NCBI GenBank assembly: GCA_028564675.1
Contig: JAOVVO010000033.1
Span: forward strand, 124,001-188,000
Reading direction: 5' to 3'
DNA length: 64,000 nucleotides
Origin: Onchocerca lupi
Lineage: Eukaryota > Nematoda > Chromadorea > Rhabditida > Onchocercidae
A program made the translations under genes and the position numbers. Under the pieces are notes generated by a model. It ran no database searches, had not been told where the DNA came from, and worked only from the letters and a program-made list of their open reading frames with translations. Below are positions 13,101 to 24,256 of the stretch, one piece after another (position 1 is the first letter of the stretch; each line of letters opens with the position of its first letter).

Positions 13101-15050
13101 GATCACGACATCAACACTGCGTATTTTGCGTAAACAGAAGAATTTCTGTGTCGCTATTGTTGTTGACACTGAAGAAATGATCAGAATAATCACATAATTT
13201 GTGCAAATGATAAAGCAAACTTATCATTTACAAATTTAAATAAAGCAAACTTGGCAATAATATTAACTGTCTCTTAATCAATTAAGCTTTTCACTGTTCC
13301 AGGCAAAATTGTATATTTCTTCAAAATGTTCGATTATAGAAAGTATAATAAAAGAAAAAAATAGGTATTGTTAGGTCACTTATCAAATTCTTTACACATG
13401 ACCTATCATAATAACCTTCAAAGTATATTTAAAGCTCAGAATAGGTTAAGTAGAAGGAGCAGACAGGTATGAATTCCTATTTATTTGTTGAAGAGGTTGA
13501 TCATTGACAAAAACTCCAATTAGATCTGGAAGAAAACTTAAATTTTTTTTAAACAGTCCATTGTAACCGGGTAACATCCAATCAAATATGCATTTTGTTC
13601 ATGAAGAAATTTGCAAATCGTAAATTTTTAATTACTCGACACAATTAATGAGAAAGAATGATAGGAAAAAAATGCAGTTTTCAGGTACTTTTTGAGCGTA
13701 AACATGAAGTAATTATCATCGTCATTGCTTTGTCACAAATTAAATCATTTGAAAAGTATTTAGCTCGTAGTCGAAGATTTTTTATATCAATGATAATGTA
13801 TGACATAATAATCAAGAAATTAGCATTAGAGAGATCAAAAATTTTGGCCTTTCGTTTAAAAACAATTTCGACTATCATCAAGTTGATAAAGCCAAAATTT
13901 TCTGGCACTTGTAAAGGATCTGCTTCATTTCCAAGTAATTGTTAATCGATACTATGCTATTTATCAAAGATTTGAATTACATAATAATCAAGATGAAGTT
14001 ACCGTTCATTGCGTAGCATTCCAATAAATAAGCTTCATTATTATCAGAATAATTCATTTAGATGATGGCGATGACACAGTAATGCAAGTACTGATATAAG
14101 TACGAATGCAAGCACGAAATTAAGTACTGATATGCATGCAAGAAATTATACTTCTTTAGATCAATTTTTAAAGTTGGGAAAGTTCGAAAGTTTTATTATC
14201 ACTTTTCAAGACGATTCTTTCCTCATATCTCAAAAACGAATGTCCTGAAATTCTTTCCTGTCAACAATCATTATCCATCTATTTCGAAACCAATTGATTT
14301 TATTTTAAATATATTGTACTGTTTCCACTCATTTATGACTTGTTTTTTGGATGTCCATTAAGTGTTCACAACATGGCAGAATTGGAATTTAAATGAAAGA
14401 ATGGGAATGAAATGGTTGAGAAGAAGAAAAAATGCCATTATCATTTGTTTCTCGAATAGAAAAGTTGCTGGAATTTGTTCAATGATCAAATCGCTGTTAT
14501 ATTTATCAACAAACAATTTTTACTGAAAGCAGCTAGTGGTTAAAAATAGTTATCATTGGACAACTGACATCATAAACTTCTCTGAATAGTGATCCGGACA
14601 CAAATCATGCTAGCATCTTTGCTCCTTTCTTTCTTGCCATATCATTAATGGTCATATAATTCGCATCTTATCAGTCTCCAAGCAGAACTGATAATTTTTT
14701 TGACATTTCATCACTTAATCTCCTCAAATTTGATAGTTTTGAAACTAATCTTAACTAATCTTAGTCAATCACATTGATTCACATTGGCAATATAAATATT
14801 CCAAAAAATAATGGAAATATTGCATCAACAAGAGTAACGAGTCCGGCAAAAACGGATTTGGTAACGAAAGCAAGCAAAGCCTGAAAGTATGCCGATTAGG
14901 CTGTTCAAATATCAACATTTCGAAGCGTAATCGTTCAAGCAGCAACACTTCCTACAATTATTTCAGGCTTCGATATTACTAAACACTAATTAATCCTCTC
15001 TTAAATTCAAATTTTTTTTTAAATTTCATTCTTCGCGGGAACAAAATTTA
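13101..15050. other. Intergenic AT-rich DNA
   Basis: No exon chain or family match was found. An open frame at 13658-13945 on the plus strand mirrors another at 13681-13908 on the minus strand and has no recognisable content. Short near-repeats of AAGTACTGATAT lie around 14088-14140. Confidence 0.4.
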
Positions 15051-15088
15051 GTTCTGAAAAAAGATCATAAATGAATGGTTCAATCAAC

Positions 15089-15211
15089 AAGATAACATAT
15101 TTGATAAGCAATGCCTTGCAAAACAACAACATGCTGAAGACTTTGTATGAATAAGAGAAGTATTTCGAACCGTCGGGAGGCACTGAAAGGATTGAAGTCA
15201 GAATTTTGTAA
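15089..15211 (+). pseudogene. Relic of a casein-kinase-1-like C-terminal exon
   Basis: The plus-strand frame reads KITYLISNALQNNN, then a stretch ending LYE, a stop, and EKYFEPSGGTE through ...RIL-stop. This lines up with the last exon of the kinase at 24257-26538, which has KKITDLMYDALRNNN, YPYDWEKYLESP and ends ...EVKAL-stop. The Trp codon of the YDWEKY motif is replaced by TAA. The normal terminal stop is kept at 15209-15211. I found no convincing upstream kinase exons on this strand, so this is a fragment. It lies on the opposite strand from its relative. Confidence 0.65.
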
Positions 15212-15618
15212 ATATAACGATAAACAAAAATAACGGACAAGTTATGAATATTTCTGTCAACGTTCTTTAGATGTTTCCAATGGGAAATGTGAATAAAATA
15301 TATTCCATCGCCTTTAGTATATTCACATCAAATCAAATTTGAACGCCAATTCGAGTGATTGAACATTGAAGCGCCGGAGAGCATCGGAGATTCAATTTCA
15401 GTTGCTTAGTGGAATATGATGGAACTGTTACTAACAAATTTCTATTCCAGTATCTTTGCAAACTTAAAAAATGAAGAGAAATAGTACAGAATAATGAGAT
15501 GATGTTGGGGAGGATAAAGTAAAGGAATCTCTCGAATATGAGAGAGAATCTCCTGAAATCTTTGACTATTGTAAAGAGAAAGATTTAAGTCTGTGATTCT
15601 TACTTATTTATTTGATAA

Positions 15619-15790
15619 TCTATATTAATAAAAATGTAAATTTTCGTTGCTGTTGCTACTCCTCACATAACTTTGCAAATTCTTCACCGATTGCTTTGAA
15701 ATTTTCATAGAACGTTGCATTCGAATAGGCTCATGTTTCTGTAGGGATATTGATCTGTTTTGGGTCATTTGAAAATTTTAATTTTAAAGA
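15619..15790 (+). mobile_element. Helitron-like left terminus, copy 1
   Basis: The copy starts TCTATATTAATAAAAATGTA at 15619 and contains TTCACCGATTGCTTTGAAAT and AACGTTGCATTCGAATAGGC. The same blocks occur in reverse orientation near 63800-63990. A TC start followed by an AT-rich TATA leader is typical of Helitron 5' ends in many invertebrates, which is my basis for the name. No Rep/helicase ORF and no hairpin-CTRR end were found here, so it is a non-autonomous copy or remnant. Confidence 0.5.
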
Positions 15791-17800
15791 TTTGAAACAT
15801 TTGAAATGATTTTCGGAAATGACGACGCTAATTAGAACTATTGACTCTCAGGTTTCAGTTTTTCCGAAGTGAGATTTTTCTAGCCTTTTTTTTTTTTTTT
15901 TTCATTTTGAAATAATTGTGGTGAAAATTTGAATGTCTGAAGTCAAACGCTACTTAAATGCTGATCTATAGAAATGAAGATCATATGTAGAATCTTATGC
16001 TTAATCTCGAAGTTTTCTATTTCTTCAGCTTATCGCCGGGAAAGTGTAGTGAATCCGCTACATACATGAAATTCAAGAATAAACTTAATCTCTTAGTTTA
16101 CACACAATTGTGAGAGTGAAGCAAGCGCCTAAGTTTGTACAAGAAGGAACTGGTTGTTAAGAAAATTGTAAATGTCCTATTGTTTAATTCTAAAATTTTA
16201 ATATTATTTATGTTGCATTCTTTATGGATACCTTGTTCTTGTGCAATTAAAAAATATTGAAGACGTCTAAATCATTTATAGTTTTCATGAAAATTTAAAA
16301 TTTACAATCAAATACGATTGTGCAACATGGTTGTATGCTACAAAATATACAAAAAATTAGATAAATATTGTTAGATGAAGTTCCGCAAATCATGATTAAA
16401 TGAAATATAAAAGTAGTGAAAATCCCGTACAAATTAAAATAAAATCTTGATTTTTCTTAGAAGAAAGCCAATCTTTAGTTCTCTTATTTTGCTTCCCTTT
16501 TTAATGACAACTGAAAGTCAATTTACTTAACAACCAATAAGAGTCATTTAGAATAAACTAATCATATCACTAGAAGCATTTAAATGGATGTTGTTAATGT
16601 AACTATCAGGATAGTTACAAAGACAACGATGACACATGATGACATTTCTATCACTACTGTTCACTATATCTATGGAAGTTGATTGTTGATCAATCATCAG
16701 CTAGAAAACGATATTTACATTATTATTTAGCTAACGTCAATATGAAACAACTATGAATAGAAATTAAATAAGTGAGATCTGTATTTTATCTACAAATAAC
16801 AAAAATTGGTGAAATTAATTTTCAATTCCATCATTCCATCAAATATATTTAGAAAAATATTTAATGGAAAATACATAAGTTCTTCTTGGGATGTGAAGCA
16901 ACTTCTTTCTCTTTCTTCCTCATAATTCTAGAAATCTGGAATCAATAGCCTTATAACATGTAATTGAAATAAAAAAAAAAAATGACACGCACAAATATAT
17001 CACAGAATAAGTTAGGAACCTGAAATACAAACAATATTGATTTTAAAAGTAGTAATCATTAAAAATAAACACCGAGTTTTTGAACTGCAACATAAATTAA
17101 CAATTATGCTGAACTGAACCGTATAGGAAAGAATGAAAGAACAAATAATAAATTTGTGGAAAGTATAGAGGTAACTAGGAAATAACAAAGAAGCGCAATG
17201 TAAAGACGAGTATTATAGAATAGAATTATGCATGGAATATTAGAAAAAGGTAGTGAACTAAGCGGATTATTTAAGGATGAATAAAAAATGAAGTAAAGAT
17301 GTCACATTAGAAAAAATCTAGATATTTTGATAAAAATACTTATTACCAAAATATCCAAAATTTAATTTTTTTTCTTTTTTTTAGAAATCTATTTCAAATT
17401 TTCGGAAGTTTATTTCAAAATGTTATTCAATACAAAGAAGTATAATATTGGGAGACTAAAAAAACGTCCGACGTATGTCCGACACACAGTTTCAGTGCTA
17501 GTGTTGATAAAAACATATTTAATGTTACGAACGAATCTGACATCATCAATGTCTCTCTAAATTGCCATTTTCATATATATTACTGTTATAAATACCTAGA
17601 GTTCAAAACATATATCTATTCAGCAAATACTATAAACATGCAAAGAAAATTCTAGTTCGAAATAATTTTACAAATTATCATCTTAATAATTATCTTGAAG
17701 CACTAGAGATTTTTAAACTACATTTTGTTAGGACAGATTTCTTTTAAATCAAGTGTTTTAAATTGGATACATCTGCTTAGTTTCAATAGCCTATTTAAAC
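15791..17800. other. Intergenic AT-rich DNA
   Basis: A T-run lies at about 15885-15902 and an A-run near 16971. I recognise no exons, RNA genes or clear repeats apart from the Helitron-like terminus just before it. Confidence 0.4.
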
Positions 17801-17802
17801 TC

Positions 17803-18009
17803 TTACATCTTTCTGCACGGCCTTATTTTAAAAAAAGGCTCCAAATGTCTTTGCATAAAGAAATCCGCTCCGATTTGCCAGTTTAATAAAAAATTTATAG
17901 CCGGAAAAATATTTTTTTGCATTCTAATGATATCCATTTTCGGTACGATATATATCACAGCAACAAGAAAAAAAAAACAGATATAAGTAACAACTAAACT
18001 TCTATACAT
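17803..18009 (-). CDS. Possible first exon of a type II membrane protein downstream of GnT-I
   Basis: On the minus strand an acceptor-like TTTTGGTTCCAG lies about 17 bases upstream of an ATG at 18007-18009. The frame begins MYRSLVVTYICFFFLVAVIY, a short N-terminal tail and one hydrophobic segment typical of a Golgi-type signal anchor. It then runs through a mixed lumenal-like stretch to RPCRKM. The frame meets a strong donor (AGAT|GTAAGAG) just before its stop, so it may be exon 1 of a longer gene. I did not find further exons. It starts about 80 bp downstream of the GnT-I stop in the same orientation, the spacing of a nematode operon. Function is unknown and the call is tentative. Confidence 0.3.
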   Translation of the reverse strand: MYRSLVVTYICFFFLVAVIYIVPKMDIIRMQKNIFPAINFLLNWQIGADFFMQRHLEPFFKIRPCRKM

Positions 18010-18088
18010 AAGTAAATAGCTTCTGGAACCAAAATTTTGCGCTTAAGTTCAATCGATACCCATATTAATACCATGTATTCTTGTCCAT

Positions 18089-21000
18089 TTAGTTAATAAT
18101 CATTTCACCCCAATGCTTTAATCTTTTTGATAACCTTTTTTTTGCAAACCATGCAATAAGATCTGGATCATTCGGGTCGCACTTCCCGTTATATCTAAAT
18201 TTCATTGATTTAAAGAAAGTAAACAATTTCAAAGAATGAAAAGAAATGATTGATAGCAACGTTTCCATTTTTTAATGCATCTTTTATATTAAATGTTAAA
18301 GTGAAGAGTTTTCCTCTCAGAATGTATTAAGAGGATAATGCAATATAAACTGAAATTTGAAGCACTACTTCTATCACTCATCAGTGACATAATATTAATG
18401 TCGATTAATGATGAGAACAACAGCTGACATAATTATCAATGTCGACCGTTGTTTAATGATGAGTGATACAGATATAAAATATGAAGAAAAGTTTTACTTT
18501 GTAGGTATGCAATATGTTTCCTGGAATTCGAGGTACCGAGTCATTTTGTCCCATTTTTCATTGTAATAGTTAGATGAAGGCTGAAGACCAAAATTATGTA
18601 CAGAGAAATTTAGCTTTTCCGGCGCTGCGTAAAAACGTTGCGAACTATATATGAAAGTTACAATGCCGTAATATGCTGTTCGAGGCATTCCAGACTGCAA
18701 AATTTCTAAAATTTGCAGAGAAAAAATGACGAAAATTGTTCTATAACTACTTTTTATAATGAAACTATGCAAAAATCTGAATAGATTTCAAAAAATTTCA
18801 AAATGGAACACAAATTAATATTTGATTCGATTTTAATTTCTTTTTTACTCAAGAAAATAAAGACTTACCCTGATATCAAGCATTAATCCAACAGATTTTC
18901 CGAGACGTCGATACTCCCTAGGTGTTTTATATACAACAAAAAAAGGCCCGGATCCAGAAAAAGTGCCATCCAAAAATTCATTTACTGATAAAATGATAGC
19001 GCGTGAGAGTTTTTGACTTAACAAACTAAAAAAAAAAAAAAGATGCTTAATAATTCAATTTTTATGCTACAAACATTTTAAAAATGATCTCTAATTTGTA
19101 GCAAAAATTGATTTAAGAAAATAAACAGAAGAATCGAATATTTTAGAACTGAAGAAATGAAAATAAATATGAACCTGTCATAGTCACTTTTGATTAAATA
19201 GCTTAAATCCAGTCTCGAAAAATCAACCGCAATTTCAGGCAAACGAATAGACGCCAAATATTTCTTGTACAATCCACTATAAACAATTCTCTGTCAAGCA
19301 CAAGAAACGAAAAATTCGTGAAAAAAAAAAAAAGGGAGCATTTTCTACATCATTACTTACCCACTTGAACCTTTTCCTGCTAGATTATTATTATGAGAAG
19401 TTCTTGAAACTTCTGGTCGGATGCAAACTCTTTCTTTGCGTACATCTTGACGTCTCATCCAATCATCCCAATACATCTTAGGCCAATTAGGTGATAATTC
19501 GTTCCATAGCTCTGCTGTAAGCATCCATCCTGAAAAAAAAAGAATTGAAAAATATAGTACGACTATTCGTTAAGGTTTCGAGAATAAAAAAGTTATAAAT
19601 AAAGTAGTATTAATAAAGTATTGATGCAAATAAATTGAGCAGCACAAAATGTGCTTGATTAATTAATGAAATTTCGCTTTATTAAGGTGGCTAATTTACT
19701 AAATATCTTAATTGTCATTATCACAATCAAAGTTTCCAAATTTTGCAACGTGTGACAGGACAAAAAATTAAAGAAAATACTATTAACGAAAAGCAGTTAA
19801 TTGATGGCGTTTACGAAACTGCATTAGAAAGTTTGAATTTTAGAAAATAAATCTGAAGTCAATCAGCAATACCTAATCCTGGAAAAAAATCCGTCCTATA
19901 AAGTTTTTCTCCATGTTTACGATCAGTAATGTTAGCACCCCCATTATCATTCCATGCACTGATACACCATATTGTTTTATCAGCAAGCAGTACTGGTTTT
20001 GAAGCCGCAAAATATGAAAAAAAATCCTCCGCTAGGTCAAGATCATCTGGAATGCATATCATAATCAATTTTATGATACAATCCTATGACAATTCACAAA
20101 CTAAGTTAGACCCATATGTCAAGTATAATCTTTAAATATCACAATAATATTGCTTTTGGAGACTGAAATCAATTCATTAGCAAAAAATAAATGTGAAATA
20201 ATTATGAAGCAATGAACATAGTACCTTCAGTAATGATCGCTGTCTCATATTTCATTTCCAAAAATATTTTATCAAGAGCCCACTTATAATGATGTGCAAT
20301 GCGAAAATAATTTTTGGAACCAGCATCTAAATCACCAGGAGGTTCTACAAGTTCTTTATGCTGAAAGGAAAAATATTTAGATGTACAACTGACAATGATT
20401 TAAGAAAGATGACTATTTCACTGCTTAATGCAACAAAGTCCGTAGTTCAGAGTTTGGCTTCGTCACTCTACTCGTTTCATATATTTTTGTTTATTTATAT
20501 TCAAATTATAATTATTAAAGAGAAAATGGATTTTGAAGAATATAAATGAGCTGATTTCAAATTTCTAGTAGCTGTGTTCCGTTGACGAGCAGTAAACTTA
20601 CATGAATAAAGCTAATTTTATTTTCCTCACTAGTAAAAAATGAAATAGCTTCCATTACTTCTTCATTATCACCATCTTGGCTGATAATAATAGGAAACTG
20701 AACGGCAGAAGGTCGTAATCTATAAAAAGCAAAATCATTTCTCCTTTGAATACCTATTTCAATCCAATGCATCAATCGAATCAATTTATCAATATTTCAT
20801 ATTATTTATAAACAAAAAATTTTTTCTCCCAGAAAATTTCCTTCCCTGATTTATTTAAAAATAACAAAGAGTACATCAAAAATTATATTAGTCTAGATTT
20901 GTGAAATTAGTTGCAGCAACTAAAACAAGATTGTTACAGCAAAATCAAATAGAAATAAATCAAAAATACAATAATGATATGGAATGCTTCAATCATATGA

Positions 21001-21913
21001 AGAACGTATTTTTGAAACTCAAAATGCAATTCCGATTACAGAGATTAATTCAATCATAAAGCAACATTTCGATTCCATTAGGCATTAAAATGAAAACAAA
21101 CTTAATCAACTGATTCAAATGATTTTTGATAGCACGCTGTCTTTTCGCTGCCATTACCAAAATCACAGCAACAGATTTCCAATTATTGTTAACTACATCT
21201 TTATCAGATAACAAATTCTAAAAACAATTAAATGAGAGGGCGAAAGAGGCCTGTACATTCAAATTAATTGGAATCATAATGTATTTAAGTTACTTAGAAA
21301 AAATGAAACGATGAAAATGAAAAGATGAGTTGAAGTTTTAGAAAATATTTCATAACCATTTTTACACAGAAAAACACTGGCGGAAAAAAGACTAAATTTG
21401 GAGGAAGGTAAAAATAAATATATGAAGTCTAATTTCAATTCCTTTCGCTCTGTTTGAAGTAACAAGAAGTGAACTAATTGAGAATAGTAGTTACTTTGCT
21501 CTCCAAAATCCTATTGACCCAGAAACATTAATTTAAAAAGCGATAATCTGGGCGTTAGCTGAACTTAGTAGAAAAATATAAAATACGTTATTCTTTAAGA
21601 GAAATATTTCTTTTAAAAAAGTGTCAGTTGCAGTCAATTTCAGCAAAATAACAAAGATTACTAGATTTGGAGGAGTCGTGATGTTCGACTAAAGTCTATC
21701 AAATAATAGTCTATTGGACCATACATTCCATCATACAAAAGTACACTTACCAAAACAGTTACCGGCTAAAACTCGCATAAAAATTCAAGTCATAAATATA
21801 CAAACAAACCTGTGGTCTCTTATCCAAATAATTAAATAATATGCCTTCTCGGATAAGAAAAAAAGCCATTATAGTAGAAAATGCGATGAGAAAGCGACGT
21901 CGTACATAATGAC
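18089..21913 (-). CDS. MGAT1: Alpha-1,3-mannosyl-glycoprotein 2-beta-N-acetylglucosaminyltransferase (GnT-I)
   Basis: GnT-I transfers GlcNAc from UDP-GlcNAc to the alpha-1,3 arm of Man5 N-glycans in the medial Golgi and opens the hybrid/complex pathway. Exons (minus): 21913-21810, 21217-21102, 20719-20602, 20360-20225, 20046-19873, 19529-19361, 19276-19175, 19025-18869, 18694-18498, 18194-18089; phases join and give about 458 residues. Family signatures are LRPSAVQFPIIISQDG, the metal-binding TEDDLDLAEDFFSYF (EDD motif), WCISAWNDNGG, LYRTDFFPGLGWML, WPKMYWDDWMRR, ERVCIRPEVSRT and SGMPRTAYYGIV. The N-terminus (RRRFLIAFSTIMAFFLI) is a basic patch plus a signal anchor. The initiator Met must lie in a still earlier exon, because the first exon found is entered from an acceptor in phase 1. 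The nucleotide-binding loop that reads ACDR in vertebrates reads AAKR here. Nematodes have several such genes (gly-12/13/14), and I cannot say which this matches. Confidence 0.93.
18372..18468. repeat. Foldback palindrome inside the last GnT-I intron
   Basis: TATCACTCATCA at 18372-18383 is the exact inverse of TGATGAGTGATA at 18457-18468. Between them are two near-palindromes of the form GACATAATATTAATGTC and GACATAATTATCAATGTC. The element lies wholly within the intron 18195-18497. Confidence 0.6.
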
Positions 21914-24256
21914 CTCAAATAAACAGAAAGACGTAAAAAAATTAACTTAAATTTTAATAGATGAAGAATGGTTGAAGAATAGATTATTCCAAATGTTTCT
22001 TCTCTTTTTCTTCCCACAGCTATACTATATAAAGCATGCAAGCATGCAATTCTCCACGAATAAATTATTCATCTCAAATCCACAAGAATATCACATAAAT
22101 TTTCGTGTCATTAATGATCTTAAAGCTGCAACTCAAATGATTCTATTTGAGCATAGCGGCTATGAAATGGATCTCTCGAGAAAACAAAATTTGCATATAA
22201 TATTATATTATCGAGATTTGATCATATCAATAAATAAATCTAACTAAGGAATCGGCTCAACTTGACCACAGCCACGCACTTCGTTGTCCACTTTCTTCCG
22301 GTTGTATCATTGATCGGTATTGATGGCATGATTGATGTCGTGAGTTACTTCAGATTACTTCTTCCTTTCTGATATATAATTGCACAAGTTCATATCTTCC
22401 TGTCTGTGCACGATAATCTGCGCTGAGAAAAAAAAAAAAAAGAAATTTAGATAATTAATGATATTGTTTTGATCCCTTTCTCTTCCATCTGTGAAAGAGA
22501 AAAAGACGGAAGAGAAGAGAGAAAGAAAGATTCAATCGATCGACTAAAAAGTAATTACCATATTAGCACACAAAGTGCTTCTAATCCAACATAAACAGAC
22601 CTACTTTGACAAGAAAATATTGAAATGGATGATTAAATAGAACGATATAGGCAACAATGTACCGGTGAGTATTCCTATCTTCTGATTGCAACAAAATGAA
22701 AAAATAGAAGTTTGGAAGTTGGAAGGGAACAGTTTCGAAAAATTATAACGAGCCATCAAAAGAGGGGATTTGCATGACATTTTCTGGTCTACAGTTGAAA
22801 GTTTTGTCGATGAGAAATTGAAATGCATTCTCGAATGTTTACTGCAACATGAATCATTCAACCGTTTCGGCTCGTTTTCATTGAAATTACAGTACCGATC
22901 ACAGAGACCGATCTATTCAAAAAAAATAGCAAATTTCGCTATTTGTCAAATGACGTCATTTCCTCCAATTACAGACGGCACAAAATTGTTCTACTACCTA
23001 TGAATTCGATAGAGTATATACCTTTACAGAAATGAGAGATCACTAGTCACTGAGTTCACCGACCTATCAAAAAACAAGACCAAAAAAGTTCCACATCTCT
23101 GGTCGGGCCGTAAAACCAGCAAGGCGTAATTAATGCCATTCATTAATTAATGAGAACCAGGGTTGGTCTAATGGATTTTTAGGTCCTTCCGGGAAATTCT
23201 GGGTGAGATTCCTAAGTAAGTTAGGTTTCTTGATCTTCGATTGAATAGTAATTCTTTCGCTTAGATCAATTAGCTATTCATCAATTTCTTTCTCTTACAA
23301 ACTCTTCTTTACTATCATCCTGATGACTTTTGCAGTAACTCTGCAAAAGTTACTATAGCTAATTACTGCGGATTAAAATAATTACTGCGTTAGTACCAGT
23401 GATTATTGTGGATTGTCAACATTTCTAGTCTCAAACATCAAGTATAGCATGAATGTCCGAATGGAACTTTGGAAGAATGGAAGATTTTAATTTCTGTTAA
23501 TAATCGATTAAGCAAAAATGGATCATTAGATCAGTATCCAATAATCGATGAAGTAAAGATCAGTATTTCATCTATTTGAAAATAAAATATTTTGAATGTA
23601 TTAAAAGGCAAAAAGTAAGTACGCGATAGGAAAACATCATATTATAATCTATTTGACAATAATATTTTCATGTAATGTGAAGTTTGCCTTTGGCAGCATT
23701 CGTTCGGCAGCAGTTAGTTTACATAGCTGCCATGCGAATAGATGGTGCAAGAAAAGAGCATGTCTGTTTGCGGAAGGCAAAAATGGTAACCAGTTGAAAT
23801 TCAATCATCGATATTGCTGGGAGAGGGAGAGAGATGATTCTGTGATGATAATCATCTAACAATCTTTGGATAGAACGAAGTATTTATCGACCAGGGATAG
23901 TTTACCTTCATATCTCAAATGGATCAAGGTTCATCTTAATAGTTAAAAGTAATTGTTTTATACAATTCACCTTACTTTCTGAGCTAATTCAGAATGGAAG
24001 CAATACGATGGAATGCGATAATATTTAATGTTTATGATAATATGCATCACTCTTCCTCATTCCTATCATATTTCTCTCTGGTAGCTTGTTGTGCAATCTT
24101 TAATGCTCAACCGCTCACATTGCCATTTTGATTTTATTTTATTTTATTTGAGTAAAAAACAATTGACTATATTTTTTATTCCATTGGAAATGTTTAAGGA
24201 AAGTTTACATAAATGTCCATAACTTTGCTGCTTATTTTTTGTTCACTATTATATGT
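21914..24256. other. Intergenic region between GnT-I and the kinase
   Basis: It holds the unresolved 5' end of GnT-I. Open frames at 21972-22247, 22601-22861, 22770-23003 and 23653-23859 have no recognisable content and partly mirror each other. Around 23090-23215 the base composition is less AT-rich, and a block reading TGGTCTAATGG ... GGGTGAGATTCC resembles degenerate A and B boxes of a tRNA, but the spacing is too short for a tRNA. Confidence 0.4.

Noticed and set aside
9157..18088. Search for CRISPR arrays, rRNA and bacterial operons
   Set aside because: Nothing of that kind is present; spliced genes throughout show nuclear eukaryotic DNA. I saw no convincing Wolbachia-derived segment.
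23090..23215. tRNA-like block with TGGTCTAATGG
   Set aside because: The interval to the B-box-like GGGTGAGATTCC is too short for a tRNA and no cloverleaf forms.
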